Source: Deinococcus metallilatus (GTDB lineage Bacteria; Deinococcota; Deinococci; Deinococcales; Deinococcaceae). Taken from it: a stretch of DNA of 55,000 nt. The DNA is taken from assembly GCF_004758605.1 (NCBI RefSeq), contig NZ_CP038512.1, positions 545,001 through 600,000 of the forward strand, given 5' to 3'. The notes under the pieces were generated by a model, which worked only from the letters and a program-made list of their open reading frames with translations, was not told the origin of the DNA and did no database searches. Below, one piece after another: positions 28,857 to 43,363 of the stretch. Both the position numbers and the translations under genes were made by a program. Positions within the stretch are counted from its first letter, which is position 1. Each line of letters starts with the position of its first letter.

Positions 28857-29330
28857 TCAGCCGGATTCCGGCTCACCCGCCGTTTTGACGTGCGCCGTGA
28901 GGCGGCGGAGCGTCTGTTGCAGCCCTTGCAGCTCGCCTGCGCTCAGGCCGTACGAGCAGGTGATCTGCGCCGAGACTTCCGCGATCTTCGCCTGGAGGGC
29001 CAGCCCGGCGGGCGTGAGCGACACGCGCAGCTCGCGGGCATCGTCCAGGAGGCGTTCGCGCCGAATGTACCCGCTCACCTCCAGCCGCTTGAGCAGGGGC
29101 GAAAGCGTCCCGGCGTCGAGCACCAGCCGCTCGCCCAAGAGCTTCACGCTCTGGGGGCCGTGCTGCCACAGCGCCAGGATGACGAGGTACTGCGGATAGG
29201 TGAGGTGCAGGGGGGCCAGCAGCGCCCGGTACGCGGCGATGACGGTCCGCGAGGCGACGTACAGATCCAGGCAGAGCTGATCTTCCAGTTCGGGGAAAGG
29301 ACCGGGGGAGGGGGGGGCAGTCTCCGTCAT
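28857..29330 (-). CDS. MarR/OhrR-family redox regulator
   Basis: A 157-residue MarR-fold protein. Its N-terminal L-E-D-Q-L-C-L-D-L-Y-V-A-S-R matches the region of OhrR that bears the peroxide-sensing cysteine, with Y-R-A-L-L-A-P-L-H-L-T-Y-P-Q-Y following; the wing is R-L-L-D-D-A-R-E-L-R-V. A second cysteine (I-T-C-S-Y-G) lies near the C-terminus. No ohr gene is nearby. It is divergent from a catalase gene with a perfect palindrome between them, so it probably represses the catalase until oxidised (inference). The start is ATG 29330. Confidence 0.85.
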   Translation of the reverse strand: MTETAPPSPGPFPELEDQLCLDLYVASRTVIAAYRALLAPLHLTYPQYLVILALWQHGPQSVKLLGERLVLDAGTLSPLLKRLEVSGYIRRERLLDDARELRVSLTPAGLALQAKIAEVSAQITCSYGLSAGELQGLQQTLRRLTAHVKTAGEPESG

Positions 29331-29426
29331 GGTGGTGCGCTCGCCCCCAGTATGCACGTTGCCCCACATGCCGCCTGCCGGGAACCTTGGCATTTCATGA
29401 AGAGAACGGCGGGCGGGACCGTGACA

Positions 29427-29448
29427 ATTACTTTGTGCACAAAGTAAT
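29427..29448. promoter_or_regulatory. Perfect 22-bp palindrome, probable MarR/OhrR operator
   Basis: The half-site ATTACTTTGTG and its exact complement form a gapless palindrome. It lies between a -35-like GTGACA (29421-29426) and a -10-like TAATAA (29445-29450), spaced 18 bp, so a bound dimer would cover the catalase promoter. An outer inverted pair GACCGT / ACGGTC flanks it at 29418 and 29455. Confidence 0.75.
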
Positions 29449-29533
29449 AATGTGACGGTCTGCTGTATGGCCTGAGCAGGCGACCTGCTGGACGATCCCA
29501 GGGACAGCCCGCAGGCACGAGGAGGAAGAACAC

Positions 29534-31174
<1,641 letters not shown>

Positions 31175-31200
31175 TCCACCGGGCGGGACTCCAACAGAGC

Positions 31201-31231
31201 AGCGTGGGGCGGTGTTCTTCCGCCCCACGCT
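31201..31231. terminator. Bidirectional hairpin between catalase and gntR
   Basis: Perfect 12-bp stem AGCGTGGGGCGG / CCGCCCCACGCT with a seven-base loop, 26 bases after the catalase stop and 22 bases after the gntR stop. There is no long T-run on either side; the stem itself is very stable. Confidence 0.7.
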
Positions 31232-31253
31232 CACGTTGTCCTGTCCCTGGGCC

Positions 31254-31948
<695 letters not shown>

Positions 31949-31949
31949 G

Positions 31950-31985
<36 letters not shown>

Positions 31986-32001
31986 ACGCTCATCTTAGAG
32001 T

Positions 32002-32020
32002 TTGTGTCTGGGGTACACAA
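32002..32020. promoter_or_regulatory. Inverted repeat upstream of gntR, possible operator
   Basis: TTGTGT, seven bases, ACACAA, about 55 bases upstream of the gntR ATG. The size and spacing fit GntR/HutC half-sites. Confidence 0.45.
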
Positions 32021-32032
32021 GTGAAAGGGGCA

Positions 32033-32127
32033 AACCGTCGAACGGTCTGACCGTCTGACCACTGAGGAGGCCGGATCGGGTTGAGGGGCCGCGCGGTTCG
32101 GCGGCTCGACCTTTTGACCGTTAGACC
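32033..32127. repeat. ACGGTC-rich inverted element between gntR and moaA
   Basis: The left part has CGAACGGTCTGACCGTCTGA, the right part (complementary strand) GACGGTCTAACGGTC. The two ends are imperfect inverted copies around a G-rich middle, so the whole 95 bp can fold as one hairpin. It abuts the moaA stop codon. Confidence 0.5.
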
Positions 32128-32128
32128 G

Positions 32129-33130
<1,002 letters not shown>

Positions 33131-33248
33131 GCCCCCACCATACCCGTGCCGGGCCGTGCCGTTGGCGAACTGGGGCACTCTAGGCCCGGTGAAGGCTGCG
33201 CCGAGGCCCTGTTCCAGCGTCAGGAACGCTGAAGTTGTACCCGGTCCA

Positions 33249-33277
33249 TTGATTTTACGTTAAAGGACTTCTACTCT
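33249..33277 (+). promoter_or_regulatory. Promoter of DUF485-actP
   Basis: TTGATT (33249-33254), 17 bp, TACTCT (33272-33277). Transcription would start near 33284, giving a leader of about 68 bases with AGGAGG at its end. Confidence 0.6.
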
Positions 33278-33351
33278 ATGAAAAACACCCCACAGCACAA
33301 CCGCCCGGCAGCCGTCATCGCCCTATCGCGCACCTGTAGCAGGAGGCCCGT

Positions 33352-33647
33352 ATGACCGTATCCCGTATGCAGTCCGGCTCCCCGCCCGTTCGCAACGCGG
33401 CCTATCAACGGCTGGTGGCCGAACGGAACCGCTTTACCGTGATCATGACGGTCACGTTCCTGGTGTTGTACTTCCTGCTGCCCATCCTGGCCGGATACAA
33501 CAAGCCGCTGATGGCGACGAAGGTGTTCGGCAACGTCACCTTCGGCTACGTGTTCGCCTTCGCGGAATTCGCGATGGGCTGGATCATGGCCGCGATCTAT
33601 GTGGCCCGCGCCCGGCAGTTTGACCGCCTGGCGCAGGAGGCGCAGCA

Positions 33648-33651
<4 letters not shown>
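33352..33651 (+). CDS. DUF485 membrane protein (ActP partner, YjcH-like)
   Basis: A 99-residue protein with two membrane helices ([15 protein letters not shown] and [10 protein letters not shown]) and the DUF485 pattern R-F-T-V-x-M-T. It is the usual companion of acetate permease genes. AGGAGG lies five bases before the ATG. The stop codon overlaps the actP start (ATGA), so translation is coupled. Confidence 0.88.
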
Positions 33652-35240
<1,589 letters not shown>

Positions 35241-35242
35241 GA

Positions 35243-35273
35243 CAGCTTCCAGCGGCCAGCCGCCAGCTTCCAG
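35243..35273. repeat. AGCTTCCAGC-type tandem words
   Basis: CAGCTTCCAGCGGCCAGCCG followed by CCAGCTTCCAGC: two copies of a short word around GGCCAGC. It lies directly before the terminator hairpin. Confidence 0.35.
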
Positions 35274-35299
35274 CCCCCGGCCCCGCGCCCGGGGGTTTT
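35274..35299 (+). terminator. Terminator of actP
   Basis: CCCCCGG pairs with CCGGGGG across an eight-base loop, followed by TTTTG. Confidence 0.75.
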
Positions 35300-35441
35300 G
35301 CTTACCGCCCTTGAACCCGGTGCAGTACCCCTCTCGTAACCACACGTGCAGGCCTCACGTCCCGGCGCTACAGTAGGCACACTCACAACCGGTGACCTTT
35401 CAGACGCGCCCTTCCCGCGTTCTCCCACCCGGAGGTTTTCC

Positions 35442-37409
<1,968 letters not shown>

Positions 37410-37426
37410 GGGGTTAGGGAAAAGGG

Positions 37427-37463
37427 GAGAGGGGGCGTCTGCTGGGGCGCTCCCTCTCTTTTT
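37427..37463 (+). terminator. Terminator of acs (probably bidirectional)
   Basis: GAGAGGG-G-GCG pairs with CGC-T-CCCTCTC across a ten-base loop, followed by TTTTT. On the other strand the stem is followed by CCTTTTCCC, so it may also stop the convergent aminotransferase gene. Confidence 0.8.
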
Positions 37464-37474
37464 GCGGTGGGTGT

Positions 37475-38650
<1,176 letters not shown>

Positions 38651-38745
38651 GCCCGCAGGCTAACACTCGGAATCGGATGTCTTCCCATGCAGTCGGACGG
38701 ACACTGAGGCCTGAAATTCACTCCGAAGGCGCAGCGGCAAAAAGG

Positions 38746-38772
38746 AAAAACCCCGTCCCAGAGGGAGCGGGG
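38746..38772 (-). terminator. Native terminator of tRNA-Asn
   Basis: CCCCG-C-TCCC, loop TCT, GGGA-CGGGG, then TTTTT on the minus strand, nine bases past the CCA end of the tRNA fragment. It is the expected terminator of the intact gene before integration. Confidence 0.75.
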
Positions 38773-38778
38773 CTTGCT

Positions 38779-38825
<47 letters not shown>

Positions 38826-38890
38826 GTGGCTGGGAAGGGTCACGGTTCCTCACGGTCCTTCTGGATTTCTCTCTGCCACACGAGAAAAAA

Positions 38891-38908
38891 CTAGAGGGTC
38901 GTCTCTAG
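38891..38908. promoter_or_regulatory. CTAGAG inverted repeat inside att end
   Basis: CTAGAG, six bases, CTCTAG, preceded by AAAAAA and followed by ATTT. It could be a small terminator or a binding site near the recombination end. Confidence 0.4.
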
Positions 38909-38943
38909 ATTTCCCGATCTTCCCCCAACTCTACCGGGCTATT

Positions 38944-38973
38944 TGGTGGCAGATTCGGTGGCAACTGGTGGCA
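38944..38973 (+). promoter_or_regulatory. Three direct YGGTGGCA repeats, candidate integrase arm sites
   Basis: TGGTGGCA at 38944, CGGTGGCA at 38956 and TGGTGGCA at 38966 lie about 120 bp inside the att core. Spaced direct repeats near a core are typical arm-type sites of tyrosine integrases. Confidence 0.5.
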
Positions 38974-39017
38974 TGATGTGCCAGCGGCTCTTGCCCTCGC
39001 GTCCGTCACTCGAAGCC

Positions 39018-39575
39018 CTACGGCCCGTAGAACATATCCATCATGTCCTGGTAGCTGCGGCTGCCGATGCTTACGCTCTCAAGGAAGTTCCCGGCAGCAA
39101 GCTCGTAGAAGCCGAACGTGACGTAGCATTTTGGCCGCTTGTATTCGACGTAGGTCGCGCTCACTTGGTAATCATCTGGGAACTCATCGGCGTTCGGCCC
39201 GTACTTCCGCAGCACCGTGCGGTACGTGCTGCGGTTGTTCAGTCCCTTCTCAGTTTGAAACTTGTCGGCCCCGAGTCCTATGAAGGTGAGTTTGCCATCC
39301 TTTTTGTAGAGCGCATTGATGCCAATGTCGGCTCTGATTTCCATGTAGGGGGCGTAATCAGATTCTTCTCGCGTTGCCTTGATACCGTTCGCTATGAGCG
39401 CGTCGAACAATGACTTGGCGCTGGAGCCGATGGCGAAGACCTTGTTGCCTACCTGCACTCCGCAACGGTTGTCCGCCAGGGTGGTGACTTTCGCTGCCCC
39501 TAGGGCAGTCGAGGACAGGGTCAAGAGCGCGAGTGGCGCAATGAAGAACCTGGAAACAGAAGTGACTGGTCGCAT
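39018..39575 (-). CDS. Secreted protein with signal peptide, unknown
   Basis: A 185-residue protein. Residues 1-27 form a signal peptide: basic start (MRPVTSVSR), hydrophobic core (F-F-I-A-P-L-A-L-L-T-L) and an A-L-G-A cleavage site. The mature part has two cysteines that could pair (N-R-C-G-V and K-C-Y-V), and is rich in tyrosine and charged residues. No known domain. AAAGGA stands four bases before ATG 39575. It is the outermost cargo gene; its role is unknown. Confidence 0.65.
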   Translation of the reverse strand: MRPVTSVSRFFIAPLALLTLSSTALGAAKVTTLADNRCGVQVGNKVFAIGSSAKSLFDALIANGIKATREESDYAPYMEIRADIGINALYKKDGKLTFIGLGADKFQTEKGLNNRSTYRTVLRKYGPNADEFPDDYQVSATYVEYKRPKCYVTFGFYELAAGNFLESVSIGSRSYQDMMDMFYGP

Positions 39576-39657
39576 GACATCCTTTCGGGAGAGCGGGCCT
39601 GTACCTCCGCTCTCCGGTGCTGTTTTACGAGGCGGCTGAACTCGTCGGCCACTCCCG

Positions 39658-40671
39658 CTACGAATCCCATTTGTCGGTCATCTCGGCCCACAGGGCGACG
39701 AACTGCATCAGGAACGTGTCGTACCCGCGCAGGTCGCAGGTATCGCCATTCCTGACCCTGGCGAATACCTCCTCGAATGCGCGGCGGCGCACTTTGGGTT
39801 GCAGCTTCTCCGGCAGGAAGCGGAAGGCGGAGGCCGCCAGGTGCTCGGGGTTCGCCTCGAAGGAGAGCCAGCGCCGCTCCTCCCGCTCCGCGATGAGGCC
39901 CGCCGCGTTCGACCCGTCGAACACGTTCACCACCTCGTCTCCCGGCTCGGTCAGGAAGCGGATGAAGAACTCCGATAAGGCGGCAGGGAGGCGGGAGGGG
40001 TCGCCCTGAAGTCGCAGGGCACGGCGGCCTTCGAGGTAAGGTCCACCGGGGTCTTCGACCGCCGTGCGGATGAGGTTCGGCGGGATAAGGCCCTCGCCGT
40101 CCATGTCCAACCAGTCGGTTTCCCGCCAGTCCAAGTCGAAGAGGGCCGCCTGCGTGGGGTGCTCGACCAGCACGTTCGCCACGTTGGCCTTCGGCCACTC
40201 GGTCTTGCCCAGCCACCACACCGTGTCCACGCCGTCCCTGACCCGCAGCTTGCGCTTGTTGACCCACTCTGGCTGCCAGAGGGGCCGCCTGGGGTTGTGC
40301 CAGTAGAAGTCCTGGGCGAGGTAGAACCCGAGGTCGTCGCAGAGGTGGAGAAGGGCACGGAAACTATGCAGGCTCCGGGCAGGAACGCCCCGGCGGTAAG
40401 CACTACTCAGGTGGAGCACGAGGCTCCCGTCGCGCCGTAGCTTCCGCTGCGCCAGGCGGGCGAACTTGGAGAGTTCCGCGACGAACTCCTCCTCGGGCTT
40501 GTGGCCGTAGTCCTTCGGACGGGGGAGCGGCGGACTGGCGAGAATCAGGTTGACGCTGTCGTCCTCCAGCCGCCCGAGGAGGTCGAGAGCGTCCCCCAGG
40601 TACGCCTCGCCCCTGGCCGTGAGATAGGCGGGCTGCAAGCCGGGGAGCTTGGCACCGGGAATAGAGGTCAT
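39658..40671 (-). CDS. Beta-class DNA (amino) methyltransferase
   Basis: A 337-residue methyltransferase with permuted motifs. The catalytic motif IV (L-I-L-A-S-P-P-L) lies at residues 42-49, the presumed target domain is in the middle, and the SAM-binding motif I region (V-N-V-F-D-G-S-N-A-A-G) is at 248-258. The IV-before-I order marks the beta class, usually N4-cytosine with S-P-P-Y; here tyrosine is replaced by leucine. ATG 40671 is divergent from an XRE regulator, as in restriction-modification systems with a controller protein. No cognate nuclease is found next to it. Confidence 0.8.
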   Translation of the reverse strand: MTSIPGAKLPGLQPAYLTARGEAYLGDALDLLGRLEDDSVNLILASPPLPRPKDYGHKPEEEFVAELSKFARLAQRKLRRDGSLVLHLSSAYRRGVPARSLHSFRALLHLCDDLGFYLAQDFYWHNPRRPLWQPEWVNKRKLRVRDGVDTVWWLGKTEWPKANVANVLVEHPTQAALFDLDWRETDWLDMDGEGLIPPNLIRTAVEDPGGPYLEGRRALRLQGDPSRLPAALSEFFIRFLTEPGDEVVNVFDGSNAAGLIAEREERRWLSFEANPEHLAASAFRFLPEKLQPKVRRRAFEEVFARVRNGDTCDLRGYDTFLMQFVALWAEMTDKWDS

Positions 40672-40705
40672 TCCCGCCGATGCTACACGCTCCGTGCTGG
40701 GTGCG

Positions 40706-40753
40706 CTACTCAGAGTCTGTCTACTGAGCGTCTGTAGCCTCAGAAGTAGCACT
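40706..40753. promoter_or_regulatory. Tandem 15-bp repeats, candidate controller-protein operator
   Basis: CTACTCAGAGTCTGT (40706-40720) and CTACTGAGCGTCTGT (40721-40735) are adjacent and differ at two positions. A third inverted half (GCTACTTCTGAGG on the minus strand, 40738-40750) follows. They fill the gap between the divergent methyltransferase and XRE genes. Confidence 0.6.
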
Positions 40754-40770
40754 TGGAAATGCTGGGGGCC

Positions 40771-41022
40771 ATGCAGCAGGGCCACGCCGAACTCCAGGCC
40801 CGCGTGGTGCTCGCCCAGAACATGCGCCTTCTCCGTGCCGAACGGAGCCTTTCCCAGGAAGCGTTGGCCGACCTCGCGGGGCTGCACCGCACGTACATCG
40901 GGGCCATTGAGCGGGGTGAGCGCAACCTGTCCATTGACAACGTGGAGCGCATCGCCATCGCCCTCGGTGTCCACATCACGAGACTGTTTCAAGAAACGCA
41001 GACGCCGGAGCAGAAGCCTTAG
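40771..41022 (+). CDS. XRE-family regulator (R-M controller type)
   Basis: An 83-residue helix-turn-helix protein: L-A-Q-N-M-R-L-L-R-A-E-R-S-L-S-Q-E-A-L-A-D-L, then H-R-T-Y-I-G-A-I-E-R-G-E-R-N-L-S-I. This is the pattern of restriction-modification controller proteins and similar XRE regulators. ATG 40759 and TTG 40753 are other possible starts. It is divergent from the methyltransferase and shares an operator-like region with it. Downstream there are 600 bp with no gene where a nuclease would be expected. Confidence 0.85.
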   Translation: MQQGHAELQARVVLAQNMRLLRAERSLSQEALADLAGLHRTYIGAIERGERNLSIDNVERIAIALGVHITRLFQETQTPEQKP

Positions 41023-41631
41023 CAATTATTTACGGGTTGCCGCTCTTAATAAATAGCAGGAGTATTTTTATAAAGCCTGTGCCCCATAATTCCAATAGTC
41101 ACTTTTAGTTTCACTATCTCCATCCTTTTCTTTTTGTACAACTAAACTTCCAAAATCATTTCGTTAGATTGTCTGCAATGCCGCAAGATAAAACAAAAGC
41201 TGTGTTTGAAATTTAATGTATTTTGGTAGCTGTTAAGCGATTAAGGAGAGGGATGAGTTGGTCATCCAGTATAAAAGGAGAGACTTCTGCCCCAGCCATC
41301 ATCTGTATCTAGATGCGGTTGGAAAAGAGGTATCGGAATAGCTTGAAACTGTGGCCGCAACGACACCTTGAGAGAACTTGCTGGCTGATCGTCATCGGTC
41401 TGTTTTATGACTGTAGGGACGTGCCACGGAAAATCCATGTGTTCAACAGCAGTCTTCCTCTACGTGGATGAGCAGCCAGGCCAAGCTCCACCCTTTATAA
41501 ACAATGATGAATACGATGTTCTCCCGCATTTTGGGGAGGCGGAATAGCCGCTTGGAGAAGCCCCTCGTCGGCCTGAACGACAAGGGGCTTCTGGCGCGTG
41601 AGTTGCGATTTCCTATGCCTCCTGACGGCTC
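41023..41631. other. AT-rich stretch without a convincing gene
   Basis: About 600 bp much richer in A and T than the rest of the window. Two tiny frames stand out on the plus strand. One is ATG 41253 to 41312 (19 residues, MSWSSSIKGETSAPAIICI) with AAGGAG just upstream. The other is ATG 41437 to 41547 (36 residues, acidic, containing F-L-Y-V-D-E-Q-P-G) with no ribosome site. Neither is a safe gene. The region may be foreign filler, the scar of a lost restriction gene, or encode a small RNA. Confidence 0.4.
41557..41591. terminator. Strong hairpin after polymerase-like gene
   Basis: GAAGCCCCTCGTCG and CGACAAGGGGCTTC pair over 14 positions (one wobble) with a seven-base loop. It is 40 bases past the stop codon at 41632. 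No T-run follows on the minus strand, so efficiency is uncertain. Confidence 0.6.
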
Positions 41632-42990
41632 TCAGGCCGCCCGGCTGAACTCCATCGTCATGGGTAGGTTGAGTTCGGCGCTCCGTTTCTGTACGGCTTC
41701 CAGCAGGTACGCCTGTACCTTGTCGCCCCGACGTTTATCGAGGAGGTCGTACCGGAAGCCGTCGTGTTCGGCGGACACGATGCGGAAGTCCTTCGTGTGC
41801 CGCTCCGCGACCTCGTAGCAGACGGCGATGATGTGCGTCTCGATGTCCTGGGCACGGCGCACCAGCAGTTCGCGTGGGTGACGTTCCCCCAGAGGTATCA
41901 GTTCACCCCCTACAGTCAGCAGGCCGCCCGCCTCCTTGATGCAGCGCATCTGAGCCTCTCTGGCGTCCAGCAGCGCCTTGACGACCGGGTCATGCAGGAA
42001 GGCCCGGTGCTGGTCGGCGGGGAGATAGCTCTTGATACGGTCGCGGCCTCCGCCGTACAGCACCGCGTAGATGGCGCTCTTGAGGCCCGCCTTCGCCTCC
42101 GGGGTGGAGTCGGTGCCCACGGCGTCCGCGAGGTAGGTCCAGATGCTCTGCCCGCGCTCCAGCACCTTGATGAGAGGTTGCACCTGCCAATCGAACGCCG
42201 CAATGACGAGGTGGCAAGACTTGAGGTCGGCCTCGACGCTGCCGGGCATCAGCAGGTCGCGGTAGTGCTTGGGGAGCGACTGGAGGCTGTAGCCCTGTGC
42301 GAACACCCGGTTGGTGCCCGGCTTCTGCTCGTAGATGGGTTTGAGCGTGTCGCGCAGGCGGTGCAGGTTGGTCAGGACGGCCCGCTGGCGGTGCGGGTCC
42401 GTCTCGGTCAGTTCCGCGAGCGCGATTGCGATGTCGAGGTTCTTGCGGAACTTGGCGTAGGCGTTGGTGCTGACCTCATCAAGGAAGTACCGGAGAATCG
42501 GCGCGTTGAGTCGGTCGGCCTGGAACTCACCGCGCTGGGCGGCTTCGGCCTGCCGGAAGGCGAGGAGGCGGTTGTCCGGCGTGACCTTGCTGCCGGTGTC
42601 GAAGAAGACACGGTCCTTGCGCCCCCTGGCCCGGAGTTCCTGCTCGAAGACGGCCACGACCTCCGGGTGGAACTCGGCCTGGATGGCGCGGGCCAGCCCC
42701 TTCACATACTCGTGCTCGCGGACCTTGAGGCCGATGCCGGTCGCCTGCTGGAAGCGGTCGAGGAACTTGACCTTGCTGTACTTCTTCCAGCCCGTCCCCG
42801 CGAGAATCACGTCGAACATTTCGGTCGAGGTGACGACATGGCCCTTTTCTTCCTCTCCTGTGCCTGGGCGACCGAACAGGAGGTGCTGGGCGAGGTGGGT
42901 AAACGCGGGTGTGCCGAAGACTTCAGAGTGGTAGATGGCGATGACCTCGCGGAGGTCGGGGGTCACGATATGTGGTCGCATGAGCTTCAT
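41632..42990 (-). CDS. Divergent family-A DNA polymerase palm protein
   Basis: A 452-residue protein. From about residue 235 it follows the Pol I palm and fingers: S-L-Q-S-L-P-K-H-Y-R-D-L-L (cf. L-Q-N-I-P), motif A E-A-D-L-K-S-C-H-L-V-I-A-A with the metal aspartate near 255, motif B K-S-A-I-Y-A-V-L-Y-G at 304-313 (the K-x7-Y-G of the O helix), and motif C S-A-E-H-D-G-F near 409, with H-D-G for H-D-E. Histidine replaces the motif A glutamate. There is no exonuclease domain; residues 1-230 match nothing known to me. ATG 42990 is chosen for its GGAGG site five bases upstream; GTG 43026 is an alternative. It shares a promoter box with the excisionase gene. Confidence 0.72.
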   Translation of the reverse strand: MKLMRPHIVTPDLREVIAIYHSEVFGTPAFTHLAQHLLFGRPGTGEEEKGHVVTSTEMFDVILAGTGWKKYSKVKFLDRFQQATGIGLKVREHEYVKGLARAIQAEFHPEVVAVFEQELRARGRKDRVFFDTGSKVTPDNRLLAFRQAEAAQRGEFQADRLNAPILRYFLDEVSTNAYAKFRKNLDIAIALAELTETDPHRQRAVLTNLHRLRDTLKPIYEQKPGTNRVFAQGYSLQSLPKHYRDLLMPGSVEADLKSCHLVIAAFDWQVQPLIKVLERGQSIWTYLADAVGTDSTPEAKAGLKSAIYAVLYGGGRDRIKSYLPADQHRAFLHDPVVKALLDAREAQMRCIKEAGGLLTVGGELIPLGERHPRELLVRRAQDIETHIIAVCYEVAERHTKDFRIVSAEHDGFRYDLLDKRRGDKVQAYLLEAVQKRSAELNLPMTMEFSRAA

Positions 42991-43363
42991 GGAATCCTCC
43001 GGCCACACCGACACCATCCAGCCCACCCCGTGAAGGGTCCGGGCCTTGATGGCGGGGTGCAGTTGGTACGCCTGGTGGCGCTTCGTGACTCAGGCTAAGG
43101 TGACCACCTCGAACCCACAACTAAGGCCGAACACCCCCAGTCCGTCCCGCGCCGCCTTTCATCTTCACGGGTAGAGGGCATTGGGGAGGGCATTGCATGA
43201 GAACCATGAGTTGGAGCATGTAGATATATCTTCGCGGCCCACCCGAGAGGGGAGGGGCCTATGAGTCACCCCAGAGATGAGGGATAGTGGGGTAGGAACA
43301 CCGATGAACACGGTAGGAATGTCAACCAGATGAAACGGGGAATGCCCGAAAATCTCCGCAGGA
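42991..43363. other. Gap upstream of polymerase-like gene
   Basis: Apart from the promoter at 43092-43136 this gap shows no gene. The frame of the polymerase-like gene continues up to about 43090 with protein-like text (K-R-H-Q-A-Y-Q-L-H-P) but no start codon beyond GTG 43026. Plain short repeats such as GGCATTGGGGAGGGCATTGC occur near 43178. Confidence 0.45.
43092..43136 (-). promoter_or_regulatory. Shared-box promoter of the polymerase-like gene
   Basis: On the minus strand the 17-bp box GGGTGTTCGGCCTTAGT (43136-43120) is followed by 22 bp and TAGCCT (43097-43092). TTGTGG sits 17 bp before the -10. The identical box and spacing occur at 53586-53630. Confidence 0.65.

Noticed and set aside
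33278..33355. A 25-codon frame ([20 protein letters not shown]...) ending on the DUF485 start, possible leader peptide
   Set aside because: Its ATG directly follows the -10 box TACTCT, so it lies upstream of the predicted transcription start and would not be in the mRNA.
38944..38973. Start of a CRISPR array (regular short repeats)
   Set aside because: Three eight-base repeats with 2-4 base gaps are far too short and close; no cas genes.
41504..41818. Plus-strand 104-codon frame across the end of the polymerase-like gene
   Set aside because: It is antisense to the coding region for most of its length and includes the hairpin at 41557-41591.
43026..43090. Longer N-terminus of the polymerase-like protein
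   Set aside because: The frame is open with plausible protein text, but there is no start codon above GTG 43026, and ATG 42990 has a strong GGAGG site. Kept as an alternative only.
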